In this document: in pieces, positions 53,712-62,985 of the stretch
Layout of the letters: each line of letters opens with the position of its first letter
Numbering within the stretch: position 1 is the stretch's first letter
From: Pseudopyrenochaeta lycopersici
Taxonomy: Eukaryota > Ascomycota > Dothideomycetes > Pleosporales > Pseudopyrenochaetaceae
Reading direction: 5' to 3'
NCBI GenBank assembly: GCA_003313425.1
Contig: NHZP01000083.1
Coordinates: forward strand, 62,001-126,000
Length of the DNA: 64,000 nucleotides
Made by a program: the position numbers and the translations under genes
The notes under the pieces: model-generated
Told to the model about the DNA's origin: nothing
What the model saw: the letters and a program-made list of their open reading frames with translations, nothing else
Databases searched by the model: none

Positions 53712-53884
53712 AAGTGGTCAGGAGCCTTGCGCTCCTTGACCCCTGACACTTTACATTGTATGCGTTGCCACGACTGGAGGGAGTACCGAAGGGTTAGGCT
53801 CTTTAGAGGCTAGAGGCAAAAGCCCCTGTAAGCAAAGCAGAGCACGGACGTCGCGGGTCAGATGATCACTGCTTGCCCACTTTT
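53697..53884 (+). ncRNA. Cassette C2 5' common region, putative structured RNA
   Basis: Hairpins: GGTCAGGAGC with GCTCCTTGACC (one bulge) around CTTGC; outer arms AAAGTTGTC / GACACTTT; GGCTC-TTTA-GAGGC; GGTC-AGAT-GATC. It ends in TTTT at 53,881-53,884. Confidence 0.5.
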
Positions 53885-53902
53885 CTCTCAATCAGTACTG
53901 TG

Positions 53903-54000
53903 ATTGGTCTATGAACGTAGACAGCATGGAAGGGGCACATTATTGCCTGCTAGGGACTAGTGTCTCTTGGCAAAGACAGCATAGACATCGACATATAAAA
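53903..54000 (+). promoter_or_regulatory. Cassette C2 promoter module
   Basis: ATTGG at 53,903, CTAGGGACTAG at 53,950-53,960 followed by TCTTGGC, TATAAAA at 53,994-54,000. ATG 73 bp after the TATA start. Confidence 0.65.
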
Positions 54001-54066
54001 GAGGGGAGCCCCCTCCCCGCGCACGGAGTGTTCTACTTTGTGTAGTTTCATCTTTTCTACACTGCG

Positions 54067-54851
54067 ATGGCATCGCACACTGGGCAAGAGGCTGAGGCGG
54101 GTTTCGCTGGCACCCCTATCCTCCCATCGACGATAGATGGGCTGCAAGAAGGATCTTCTTGCGCGGTGTCGGTAGAGACAGAGGCAGAGTTTAACGTAGT
54201 GAGGGGTCACGTGCCGGGTAGGTGATCTCTTTGTGTCGTTGGCGATGGCAGTAGGGGAGCCTATCTGACATGAGTGCAGTATTCATGAAACGCGGTATTT
54301 CTCTCACTCTCTCCTTGGATTTGTCGGGGAGACAATCTTGGTGGGTGACCAAAGAGAGTGGACGGCTTCCTCGCGAATGCGTTTCTCAGAAGCACACGGA
54401 GTGTTTACAGTACCACAAGGAACTGTGTGCAGAGGGGGTTACCCGGCAGTCGCTCCTGGTCCTCAAGGTGGAGGCGCTCCATCAGGATAGGGTGGTGCGG
54501 AGCCATGTTACTTTTGCGAAGCTCTCGGTAGAGGTACTGGAGGTGGTTGTGCAGCGCGTCCTACCTCTTCTCGTATTGCCCTCCGGCAAGACGGCGGATG
54601 TCTCTGTTGTTACTACAGTGTTTTACGGGTTAGACCTTGGGTGTTATGGAACTTCCGTGGACTGCGGGTGCAAGCTCGATAAGCGTTGCAAAGAGTGCGA
54701 GTCAGTGTCTTATGAAAAACGGCGGTTTAATCGTTCAGAAGGATTTTCTTCTGTAAGGCCGGTGTCAAAGCTTTATTGGTTTATTAGGATCAGTGATGCA
54801 GTAGGGATAATGCAGCCGGAAGGAGAGCAGTGGTTAACGTGCCGGCTATGA
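54067..54851 (+). CDS. Cassette gene C2, novel WW-TKESG / CxC-CxxC family
   Basis: Model join(54067..54217, 54280..54851), 240 residues. The intron (62 nt) has GTAGGT, branch CTGAC and GCAG at 54,279; phase 1, as in all cassettes. The N-terminus begins M-A-S-H-T-G-Q. Exon 2 has DLSGRQSWWVTKESG, C-V and C-L cysteines, TRQSLLVLKV, LSVE-x-LEV, CGC-x5-CKEC and WF-x-x-ISDAVG. Similarity to C3 and C6 is clear along exon 2, while exon 1 is much more variable. Function unknown. Confidence 0.65.
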
Positions 54852-55080
54852 AGAATAGGCAGGTTGTTATAGGAGGACGTATTCAGTCAGTGTCATGTCT
54901 TAGTAAGGGACCGGTGGCGCCTTTAAAGCTATGGTTATGGGTGTAGATTTTTGAATAGCAAGTATGTGTTGTATATGTCTTTTATTTTATTTATTTTCCT
55001 TGAAAATTGAGTTACTATTTAGTCTAATATATACTAACGTTATAATGTAGGGGTTATACGGCAGTAGGAAGAGTAACAAA

Positions 55081-55254
55081 GAATTTGTATGGCGGAGCTT
55101 GGTTAGTAAGGGTGGGAGCCCTCAGGATGGAACATCGAGTCTTCAAAAAATTGGCTAAGTCCAATTTCCCTGTGGCTGACAGTCACGCAGGGTCACGTTA
55201 GCTGTGGCGGGTTCTGCGCACAGACGGGTTGTGATGGGCACGGGCCCATTCTGT
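55081..55254 (+). other. Cassette C2 3' common region
   Basis: Same hairpin order as C1: GGGT-GGGA-GCCC, GATG-GAA-CATC, AAATTGG-CTAAGT-CCAATTT and GTGGCT-GAC-AGTCAC. Confidence 0.6.
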
Positions 55255-55296
55255 CAACTTTCTTGTGTATATATGATTCCTTTCACTAGAAAGTTG
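55255..55296. repeat. Unit-boundary inverted repeat C2/C3
   Basis: CAACTTTCTTGTG against CACTAGAAAGTTG (one mismatch), same invariant loop. Confidence 0.8.
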
Positions 55297-55473
55297 TCAA
55301 GTGGTCAGGAGCCTTGCGCTTCTGATCCTGGACACTTTACATGTAAGCAGGGCCGGCGAGTGGAACGAGTAGCGAAGCGGTAGACTACTTGTAGGCTAGG
55401 GGCGCTGCACTTAGTAAGCAGAGCAGAGCACGGACAGTGCGGGTCGTCTGACCCTGTTGTGCCCACTCTTTTT
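55284..55473 (+). ncRNA. Cassette C3 5' common region, putative structured RNA
   Basis: The first hairpin is closed differently from C2 (GCTTCTGATC arm). Further hairpins: GACTAC-TTGTAGGC, GCAC-GGACA-GTGC and GGTC-GTCT-GACC. It ends in CTTTTT at 55,473. Confidence 0.5.
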
Positions 55474-55488
55474 CAGAACGTCAGTCTG

Positions 55489-55582
55489 ATTGGTCTATGG
55501 CGGTAGACAGATGGAATGGGCATTACATTGCCTGCTAGGGACTAGTGTGTCTTGGCAGTGCCAGAGACGGAGGTGTATATAA
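55489..55582 (+). promoter_or_regulatory. Cassette C3 promoter module
   Basis: ATTGG at 55,489, CTAGGGACTAG near 55,535-55,545 followed by TCTTGGC, TATATAA at 55,576-55,582. Confidence 0.65.
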
Positions 55583-55636
55583 CTAACTACAGCTCCTCTG
55601 CTGTTGGCATGGAGTGTTCTTTAAAACTTCATTGCG

Positions 55637-56424
55637 ATGGAATCGCGCACTGGGCAGTATACCGTAGCCTCTACTATGGATCATAGTCATGTAGTGTCAC
55701 TGGACACGCTTGTGTCGGGTCAAAGGGGGGAGCCCTTCCCTGGGACAGTTGCAAACATTGAATACCTGCGGAGTCGGGTGCCGGGTAGGTGTCTACTTGT
55801 TTCTTTTACTTCTAACTTCAGTGGGCCTCCCCCACTGACGGAGTAGCAGAGCTCGTGGAACAATGCGTCTCTCTAGCACTTCATGTGGATTTGTCGGGGA
55901 GACAGTCTTGGTGGATTACTAAGGAGAGTGGGCAACCTCCTAAGCAGTGTGTAGAGGAGCAACACCTGGAGTGTCTTTCCAAGTTCAATGAGCGCTTTAG
56001 TGCCCTGGGGGATACCCGGCAGTCGCTCCTGGTCCTTAAAGTGGAAACTGTATACTGGAACGAGATGGAACAAACTATTTTGTTTGCGCAACTCTCTATG
56101 GAGGCACTGGATGTGCTTTTGCAGCGCATAGTATCCCTTCTCATCCTGCCGTCGGGGCAGATTGTGGAACCTTCAGTTGTTAACCGAGTGGTCTCCCTGT
56201 TAGGGGACGGGTACTATAGTACGTGTGTAGACTGCGCATGTATGCCGCTCAGGGTATGTGAGCCTTGTGCGTCGGTAAGTTATAATTCGCCAAGGTTTGT
56301 TCGAAAATGTAGATTTTCAGGTGTGTGGCCGTTTGGAGAGTCCATGTGGTTTGTTGGACTCAGCGATGCGGTAGGAGAGGTACAACCATCAGGAAGGAAC
56401 TGGCTTTCGTGTCCCTGTGCGTAG
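55637..56424 (+). CDS. Cassette gene C3, novel WW-TKESG / CxC-CxxC family
   Basis: Model join(55637..55784, 55847..56424), 241 residues. The intron (62 nt) has GTAGGT, branch CTGAC and acceptor GAGTAG; a second AG three bases on (NAGNAG) is also in frame. Exon 1 starts M-E-S-R-T-G-Q. Exon 2 carries DLSGRQSWWITKESG, CV-x-x-QH-x-x-CL, RQSLLVLKVE, LSMEALDV, CAC-x5-CEPC, FSGVWP, WF-x-GLSDAVG and NWLSC. Cysteine-rich end. Function unknown. Confidence 0.65.
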
Positions 56425-56680
56425 TACGTGTAATGATGATTTTGTAAGATACGGAGTATAATAAGGTAGTAGCAATAGCAATGGTTAGGATGAAGTAGAT
56501 GCTGACTTTGTGCTTTGCAGAATACTACGGTATTATGAACGTTTTTGATGTTATCTATGACTATTATTTATGTTATGTTGTGAGTATGTATAGTGTTTTA
56601 CTTTTTTTTTTTTTTTTTTCTATTAAAAAAATAGTACTGATATTGTAATGGCAGTGCCTTGTTAAGCACTAAGGAATTTG

Positions 56681-56829
56681 TGGTGCGCAGCTTCATTGTT
56701 AAGGGTGGGAGCCCTTCAGATGGAACATCGAACCTCTCGAAAAATGCGTAAGTCCAATTTTACTGTGGCTGGAAGTCACGTTGGGTCACCTGGGGGTGTG
56801 GCGCAGATTGTGCGCACGGGGCAGAAATC
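56681..56829 (+). other. Cassette C3 3' common region
   Basis: AAGGGT-GGGA-GCCCTT, GATG-GAA-CATC and the TAAGTCC hairpin in a variant form (AAAATG arm). It ends with a longer spacer TGGCGCAGCC before the loop. Confidence 0.55.
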
Positions 56830-56880
56830 AACTTTTCTAGTGTGGCGCAGCCTATATATGATTCCTTTCACTAGAAAGTT
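56830..56880. repeat. Unit-boundary inverted repeat C3/C4
   Basis: AACTTTTCTAGTG against CACTAGAAAGTT, complementary apart from one extra T. The loop is longer here (TGGCGCAGCC added) but keeps TATATATGATTCCTTT. Confidence 0.8.
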
Positions 56881-57055
56881 GTCAAGTGGTCAGGAGCCTT
56901 GCGCTCGGGACCACGACGGCTTTACTCTAAGCTCTGGCCGTGACTGGAGGGAACAGCGAAGCGTTAAACCACCTGGGGTTTAGGGCAAGAGACCCCGGTA
57001 AGCAAAGCATGACATGGATATGTGAGTCAGATGACCATGGGTTGCCACTCTTTTT
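56869..57055 (+). ncRNA. Cassette C4 5' common region
   Basis: Identical to the C1 region at 52,115-52,301. Confidence 0.5.
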
Positions 57056-57071
57056 ATCAATCAATCATTTG

Positions 57072-57172
57072 ATTGGTCTATGAATATGGACGTAGGGACT
57101 AGGCAGTCCGCTGCTCTCTAGGGACTAGCGTGTCTTGGCAAAGAACAGGATGGATATGCCTATATATAATAA
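57072..57172 (+). promoter_or_regulatory. Cassette C4 promoter module
   Basis: Identical to the C1 promoter module (ATTGG, CTAGGGACTAG, TATATATAATAA). Confidence 0.65.
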
Positions 57173-57230
57173 CAGAGAATCTGTTGCTACGGAGTGTGTT
57201 TTTATAGAACACTTCTTTTACGATACTGTG

Positions 57231-58025
57231 ATGGAGTCACACGCTGGAGGCAGTAACGCGGTTATGGACGTTGGTGTACTGGGTGTCCACGTACGAAGTT
57301 GGCTGGACAGCCTTGTTGAAGGGGCTACTGTTCGTGTATTGTCACCATCTGACAATCACATGGAGTGGGTGCGGAGGCACATTCACAGTAAGTGGATACT
57401 TCCTTTCTTCTAGTTAGGGGGAGGTCCCCCAACTGACAGAGTAGTAGCGTTGGCGGAGTGCGGCGCGTCGGTCACGTGTGATGTGAAGTTCAATGGGGTT
57501 GTATCTTGGTGGATCACCAAGGAGAGCGGATGCCTTCCTACCCAGTGTGTGGAGGAACAGCACACGGGGTGTTTAAACGCTTATAAGGAACTGTGTGCAC
57601 GTAGTGTTCCTAGGCAGGCACTTCTCATCTGGAAGGTGAGTTTGTTGAGGGACTTTACTGTACGTAGTATGGTTGTCTTTGCAGAGCTGTCAGTAGAGAC
57701 ATTGGATGTGTTGGCGCGCAGTTTGCTGTGCCATCTTCATACACGGCGTGGAGACCTCGTGCAGGCGGAGGAGGTCGATACGCTCTTTGACGCACTTGAT
57801 CAAGGGCGATTTTCCAGTAGCGTTGGATGCGGGTGCACCTGGACTATGGAGTGTGATGACTGTGGACTGCTGTATGAAGGGCAGCCACGTTTTACTCGTT
57901 GTGATACGTTTAGTGGGATACGTTTAGGCGGAGAGAATAGGTGGTTTACTGGGCTCAGTGACGGAGCCGGTGTTGTAAAGCCTTCTAATCTCCCTTGGCT
58001 TAGTTGCGGACGCTCTAGGTTGTAG
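57231..58025 (+). CDS. Cassette gene C4 (identical to C1)
   Basis: Model join(57231..57387, 57445..58025), 245 residues with the same protein as C1, including intron and splice sites. See C1 for motifs. Its identity to C1, 4.75 kb away with diverged C2 and C3 between them, points to recent gene conversion or block duplication. Confidence 0.65.
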
Positions 58026-58251
58026 TCTGTACTCTTGTTATGCAAGAGAGTACAGTTATGACGTTAAGTGTAGTTCTTTTGGTAAGGTTGCTGTTGTAGA
58101 GTTATTCTAAACAGTGGGTTACGAATTAAAAGTAAGTACTTGTATGCATTATGTTTTTAGTTTTCTTTTCTTTCAAACTGAAAAAAATAGGAGTTGGGTA
58201 GAGCAATGTATACTGAGTATATTTTATAGGAGTAGAATAATAGAGGGTTTG

Positions 58252-58418
58252 TGACGCCGAGCTTAGTCATCGAGGGTGGGAGCCCTTCAGATGGAACATC
58301 GAATCTGCAGAAAAATTGGCTAAGTCCAATTTCCCTGTGGCTGACAGTCACGCAGGGTCACGTTAGCTGTGGCGCGGGGAGCGCAGACATGGGTCATGTT
58401 GGGGCACGGGCCCCCTCC
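58252..58418 (+). other. Cassette C4 3' common region
   Basis: Same as the C1 3' common region. Confidence 0.6.
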
Positions 58419-58465
58419 GACAACTTTCGAGTGCTATATATGATTCCTTTCACTAGAAAGTTGTC
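58419..58465. repeat. Unit-boundary inverted repeat C4/C5
   Basis: Same arms and loop as the C1/C2 boundary. Confidence 0.85.
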
Positions 58466-58637
58466 AAGTGGTCAGGAGCCTTGCGCTCGGGACCACGACG
58501 GCTTTACTCTAAGCTCTGGCCGTGACTGGAGGGAACAGCGAAGCGTTAAACCACCTGGGGTTTAGGGCAAGAGACCCCGGTAAGCAAAGCATGACATGGA
58601 TATGTGAGTCAGATGACCATGGGTTGCCACTCTTTTT
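58451..58637 (+). ncRNA. Cassette C5 5' common region
   Basis: Identical to the C1 region. Confidence 0.5.
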
Positions 58638-58653
58638 ATCAATCAATCATTTG

Positions 58654-58754
58654 ATTGGTCTATGAATATGGACGTAGGGACTAGGCAGTCCGCTGCTCTC
58701 TAGGGACTAGCGTGTCTTGGCAAAGAACAGGATGGATATGCCTATATATAATAA
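58654..58754 (+). promoter_or_regulatory. Cassette C5 promoter module
   Basis: Identical to the C1 promoter module. Confidence 0.65.
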
Positions 58755-58812
58755 CAGAGAATCTGTTGCTACGGAGTGTGTTTTTATAGAACACTTCTTT
58801 TACGATACTGTG

Positions 58813-59607
58813 ATGGAGTCACACGCTGGAGGCAGTAACGCGGTTATGGACGTTGGTGTACTGGGTGTCCACGTACGAAGTTGGCTGGACAGCCTTGTTG
58901 AAGGGGCTACTGTTCGTGTATTGTCACCATCTGACAATCACATGGAGTGGGTGCGGAGGCACATTCACAGTAAGTGGATACTTCCTTTCTTCTAGTTAGG
59001 GGGAGGTCCCCCAACTGACAGAGTAGTAGCGTTGGCGGAGTGCGGCGCGTCGGTCACGTGTGATGTGAAGTTCAATGGGGTTGTATCTTGGTGGATCACC
59101 AAGGAGAGCGGATGCCTTCCTACCCAGTGTGTGGAGGAACAGCACACGGGGTGTTTAAACGCTTATAAGGAACTGTGTGCACGTAGTGTTCCTAGGCAGG
59201 CACTTCTCATCTGGAAGGTGAGTTTGTTGAGGGACTTTACTGTACGTAGTATGGTTGTCTTTGCAGAGCTGTCAGTAGAGACATTGGATGTGTTGGCGCG
59301 CAGTTTGCTGTGCCATCTTCATACACGGCGTGGAGACCTCGTGCAGGCGGAGGAGGTCGATACGCTCTTTGACGCACTTGATCAAGGGCGATTTTCCAGT
59401 AGCGTTGGATGCGGGTGCACCTGGACTATGGAGTGTGATGACTGTGGACTGCTGTATGAAGGGCAGCCACGTTTTACTCGTTGTGATACGTTTAGTGGGA
59501 TACGTTTAGGCGGAGAGAATAGGTGGTTTACTGGGCTCAGTGACGGAGCCGGTGTTGTAAAGCCTTCTAATCTCCCTTGGCTTAGTTGCGGACGCTCTAG
59601 GTTGTAG
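58813..59607 (+). CDS. Cassette gene C5 (identical to C1)
   Basis: Model join(58813..58969, 59027..59607), 245 residues, protein identical to C1 and C4. Confidence 0.65.
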
Positions 59608-59833
59608 TCTGTACTCTTGTTATGCAAGAGAGTACAGTTATGACGTTAAGTGTAGTTCTTTTGGTAAGGTTGCTGTTGTAGAGTTATTCTAAACAGTGGG
59701 TTACGAATTAAAAGTAAGTACTTGTATGCATTATGTTTTTAGTTTTCTTTTCTTTCAAACTGAAAAAAATAGGAGTTGGGTAGAGCAATGTATACTGAGT
59801 ATATTTTATAGGAGTAGAATAATAGAGGGTTTG

Positions 59834-60000
59834 TGACGCCGAGCTTAGTCATCGAGGGTGGGAGCCCTTCAGATGGAACATCGAATCTGCAGAAAAATTG
59901 GCTAAGTCCAATTTCCCTGTGGCTGACAGTCACGCAGGGTCACGTTAGCTGTGGCGCGGGGAGCGCAGACATGGGTCATGTTGGGGCACGGGCCCCCTCC
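59834..60000 (+). other. Cassette C5 3' common region
   Basis: Same as the C1 3' common region. Confidence 0.6.
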
Positions 60001-60047
60001 GACAACTTTCGAGTGCTATATATGATTCCTTTCACTAGAAAGTTGTC
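60001..60047. repeat. Unit-boundary inverted repeat C5/C6
   Basis: Same arms and loop as C1/C2. Confidence 0.85.
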
Positions 60048-60238
60048 AAGTGGTCAGGAGCCTTGCGCTCCTTACCCCTGACACTTTACACCTAAGCAGG
60101 GCCTGTGACTGGAGGGAACAGCGAAGCGGTAGGCTTTTTAAAGCCTAGGGGCCATGCACGCTTAAGTAACACGAAGCACGGACTGTGTGAGTCAGATGAC
60201 GCTGGGTTACCCGTGGGTGGCACTCCTGCCCCCACTCC
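60033..60238 (+). ncRNA. Cassette C6 5' common region, putative structured RNA
   Basis: Hairpins: GGCTTTTTAAAGCC, GCAC-GGACT-GTGT and GTC-AGAT-GAC. In place of the T-run there is an extra hairpin (GTGGG...GGC with GCC...CCCAC) near 60,213-60,235, also seen in altered form in C8. Confidence 0.5.
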
Positions 60239-60257
60239 GTCCTCAATCAGTTGTCTG

Positions 60258-60350
60258 ATTGGTCTATAGCTATAGACGCATGGAATGTGCATTTGGTTGC
60301 TCACTAGGGACTAGCATTTCTTGGCGAAGACAGCATGGACATGAATATAT
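60258..60350 (+). promoter_or_regulatory. Cassette C6 promoter module
   Basis: ATTGG at 60,258, CTAGGGACTAG near 60,304-60,314 followed by TTCTTGGC, weaker TATA (AATATATCA, 60,344-60,352). Confidence 0.6.
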
Positions 60351-60427
60351 CACACGAACAGAGAATCTGTGTTCACGGATGTGCTTCACTTCCTCAAGGG
60401 TTTGTTTTCTTCTTGTATTACCGCGCG

Positions 60428-61210
60428 ATGGAGTCGCAAGCCGGGCAGGGCACTGGCAATGCGGAGGCTGTTTCTGCTATAAGCTTCTTGTCTCTTCTAG
60501 AAGCGTTGGAGGAAGGAAGTTTTTTCCTATTGTCTGTAGAGACAGGTGCGGAGCGGCAATGCGTGAGAGGTCACGTGCATAGTCAGTGTCTTTTTTCCCA
60601 CTCGTCTTCTAAAACTGACGGAGTAGCAGCGCTAGTGGAACGCGGGATGTCTCTCACAATCTTCTTGGATTTGTCGGGGAGACAATCTTGGTGGGTAACT
60701 AAAGAAAGTGGACGACTCTCTCAACAGTGTGTGGAGCAACAGCATATATTTTGTCTAAAAGATTATAAGGAACTTAGTGCCGAAGGTGGGACCCGGCAGT
60801 CGCTCCTGGTCCTCAAGGTGGATGCACTCCACCCGGATGGGGTGGTCGAGAGCCAGGTTGCTTTTGCGCAGCTCTCGGTAGAGGCACTCGATGTGGTCGT
60901 GGAACGCATAGTACCCCTTCTCATCCTACCAGAAGGGCAGAGGGCGGATACTTTTATGACGTCTTCTATATTGTTGTACTCGTTGGACAATGGGTGGTAC
61001 AGTACGTGTGTCGATTGCGCATGTACGGCGCGTAGAAAGTGTGAGCCTTGTGCGTATGTACAATTTTTTAAGGCTAGGTTTGTTCGAGTAGATGAATTTT
61101 CCGGGGTACGGCCATGTAGAGAGTCGTATTGGTTTACTGGGATCAGTGACGCTGTGGGAGCAGTACTACCATCGGGAAGGAACTGGTTGAGTTGCACTCG
61201 TTTTTGGTAA
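60428..61210 (+). CDS. Cassette gene C6, with an in-frame, possibly retained intron
   Basis: The frame is open through the intron position. Spliced model: join(60428..60581, 60627..61210), 245 residues; unspliced 260 residues. The 45-nt intron is a multiple of three without stops, with weak donor GTCAGT but intact branch CTGAC and acceptor GAGTAG. I start at 60,428 (M-E-S-Q-A-G-Q) rather than 60,335, which lies upstream of the TATA box. Exon 2: DLSGRQSWWVTKESG, C-V and C-L, TRQSLLVLKV, LSVEALDV, CAC-x5-CEPC, FSGVRP, WFTGISDAVG and NWLSC. Function unknown. Confidence 0.65.
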   Translation: MESQAGQGTGNAEAVSAISFLSLLEALEEGSFFLLSVETGAERQCVRGHVHSQCLFSHSSSKTDGVAALVERGMSLTIFLDLSGRQSWWVTKESGRLSQQCVEQQHIFCLKDYKELSAEGGTRQSLLVLKVDALHPDGVVESQVAFAQLSVEALDVVVERIVPLLILPEGQRADTFMTSSILLYSLDNGWYSTCVDCACTARRKCEPCAYVQFFKARFVRVDEFSGVRPCRESYWFTGISDAVGAVLPSGRNWLSCTRFW

Positions 61211-61406
61211 GAATATCGTGATGGTAAGAGTACGTAGTCCCTGTGTCCATGTAATGGTAATAATATATCTCAGTAGGATACAAAAAGTATCAAGTCCATA
61301 TGGTATGTTATAGTAAAGTATATTATGGTAAGTGTATTTACTTTTTTACATATAGTTGCTAACATGGTAATGGTAGGGTGATGAGAACAAAAAAATGAAC
61401 AATGGT

Positions 61407-61560
61407 AGTGCGGAGCTTCATTAGTAAGGGTGTGGGCGCCCTTGGGATGGAGCACCATCTCCAAAGAAAAAAAAAATGCGTAAGTCCATTTTCCGTGTGG
61501 CTGGAGGGCACGCCGAGTCAGCAGGAGATGTGGCACATGGGGGGGCACGGGCCCCGACTC
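61407..61560 (+). other. Cassette C6 3' common region
   Basis: Hairpins changed in sequence but not shape: AAGGGTG-TGGG-CGCCCTT, GATGG-AGCA-CCATC and AAAATG-CGTAAGT-CCATTTT. Confidence 0.6.
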
Positions 61561-61612
61561 AACTTTCTAGTGTGGCGTTTTGCCTATATATGATTCCTTT
61601 CACTAGAAAGTT
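61561..61612. repeat. Unit-boundary inverted repeat C6/C7
   Basis: Perfect 12-bp arms AACTTTCTAGTG / CACTAGAAAGTT with a longer loop (TGGCGTTTTGCC added) ending in TATATATGATTCCTTT. Confidence 0.88.
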
Positions 61613-61790
61613 GTCAAGTGGTCAGGAGCCTTGCGCTTCTGATCCTAGACACTTTACAATTAAGCAGAGCCTGTGAGTGGAGCGAGTACCGAAGGGTTAG
61701 TCTTGAATAAGACTAGAGGCGCTGCCCCCTGTAAGTAAGCCAGAGCACGGACGGTGCGGGTCGTTTGACCTTGGTTTGCCCACTCTTTTT
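61601..61790 (+). ncRNA. Cassette C7 5' common region, putative structured RNA
   Basis: Hairpins: GTCTT-GAAT-AAGAC, GCAC-GGACG-GTGC and GGTC-GTTT-GACC. It ends in CTTTTT at 61,790. Confidence 0.5.
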
Positions 61791-61805
61791 CAGGACGTTA
61801 GTCTG

Positions 61806-61899
61806 ATTGGTCTATGAACATAGACACGGGGACTAGGCAGTATACTGCCCACTAGGGACTGGTATTTCTTGGCGGCGCGCAAGACGGGGACATATATAA
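61806..61899 (+). promoter_or_regulatory. Cassette C7 promoter module
   Basis: ATTGG at 61,806, CTAGGGACTGG near 61,852 (one change from the motif) followed by TTCTTGGC, TATATAA at 61,893-61,899. Confidence 0.6.
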
Positions 61900-62025
61900 C
61901 AACAGCGTCTCTGCTGTTGGCACGGAGTGTGTTTTACATTCCCTTGGGATACGCATAATATTCTGGTGGATATTGTGTGGCACACTTTTCACGGATGTGC
62001 TCCTAGTGCACCATCGAAGGCCTTT

Positions 62026-62882
62026 ATGGGTACCCTTTTGGGACCCTCGCCCAACGGGGCTCCTATGAAATGGGATGTGGAACGTTTGAGTAATGCGACT
62101 TGGAGAGATGTCGCGGTGTTGTGGAGCAAGAGATATTTGCGCTTATGGGTGGATGCCCGAGCAAGAGCGTGGCTGGAGCAAATACGTGACAGTTGTCAGC
62201 GCTGGTGTGGTAATGGGATGGAGGTCCCATTTGCATTTGTTGTAGCACACATGGAATGTGAGTGTAGAACATGGTACATCTATGCTATGCTGAACATCAC
62301 GTAGTGCTTCTGCATCACTGTGTTTCAGTGAGCTGTGTTGTCACTGACGGTGGCACAATGAAGTGGCTGCTTATGAAAGACCAGCGCTCTTGTGGTGGAG
62401 ACACATCGATAAGTTATGAAGGATCTTCCTCACGCGTAATGCGTGCCCATGTAGTGGTTACTGCGGCTGGTGCGGTTGCAGTGTTGCCGCTATGTAAGAG
62501 CTCGCTACTGGCTGTAGCACGGGGGATCGGGCCGGTCCTAGCCGGTGTTCTCTATGGGAGAATTGTAAAGAATCCTAATCGCACTGTGTTGCGTCGTAAG
62601 CGCACGGTAGTTGCGGTGACAGCTGTGCAAGAGGTGTTCCGTCATGTGGAGATCGGAGGCTTTATGGGGGCAGTAGGGTGTGTCTGCACAGTAGCTGGTT
62701 CTGTGTGCGGAGCATGTGCCTTTGCTGCTCTGTCTGTGGACATAAAGGTTTTGACCGTTGACGATGTTAATGGCATTGTGGACGGGAGCGATTGGTGGGA
62801 TGGTTATACCACTGTGCCAGGTTATGCCAAAGGGGCGGCTGTTTTTGATGAAGTAGTACGAAATAGTAAGCGACTCTCTTAA
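62026..62882 (+). CDS. Cassette gene C7, strongly diverged family member
   Basis: Model join(62026..62257, 62305..62882), 269 residues. Donor GTGAGT, branch-like CTGAAC, acceptor GTAG at 62,304; phase 1. An alternative acceptor at 62,328 is also in frame, but the first aligns better with the other cassettes. Exon 1 is longer (77 codons) and unrelated by eye to the other exon 1s. Exon 2 keeps the skeleton: W-L-L-M-K-D at the WWVTKE position, C-V-C-x6-C-x2-C, and the F-x-x-V-D-D-x-N-G-I / W-W-D-G ending. A hydrophobic stretch (about 40 residues) lies in the middle. Function unknown. Confidence 0.55.
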
Positions 62883-62985
62883 GTTATTGTTTTTGTTGAA
62901 TTTGAAATAAACGTAGCATATAGTTATTTGTATTGATCGTATTATATAGAACTTATACAGAACCCTAAACAATTGAAAAAATTGT

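Larger units (their letters stand above)
53690..55276 (+). repeat. Cassette C2 (1,587 bp)
   Basis: Same architecture as C1 with substantial sequence divergence in the gene and flanks. The boundaries, promoter and hairpin regions are conserved. Confidence 0.9.
55277..56861 (+). repeat. Cassette C3 (1,585 bp)
   Basis: Architecture as C1/C2. It has a long T/A run (56,601-56,635) after the gene. Confidence 0.9.
56862..58443 (+). repeat. Cassette C4 (1,582 bp), identical copy of C1
   Basis: Every position compared matches C1 at an offset of +4,754. It is part of the C1/C4/C5 identical group. Confidence 0.9.
58444..60025 (+). repeat. Cassette C5 (1,582 bp), identical copy of C1
   Basis: Directly follows C4. 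Identical to C1 at +6,336 and to C4 at +1,582 in every position compared. Confidence 0.9.
60026..61593 (+). repeat. Cassette C6 (1,568 bp)
   Basis: The shortest unit, 14-19 bp shorter than the others, with the same layout. Confidence 0.9.

Noticed and set aside
60335..60427. Upstream start of the 291-codon frame in C6
   Set aside because: The ATG at 60,335 lies before the TATA-like sequence and has no counterpart in most cassettes; 60,428 aligns with the family.
61270..61548. Minus-strand frame in the C6 3' region
   Set aside because: It crosses conserved hairpins and A/T runs and is not conserved in other cassettes.
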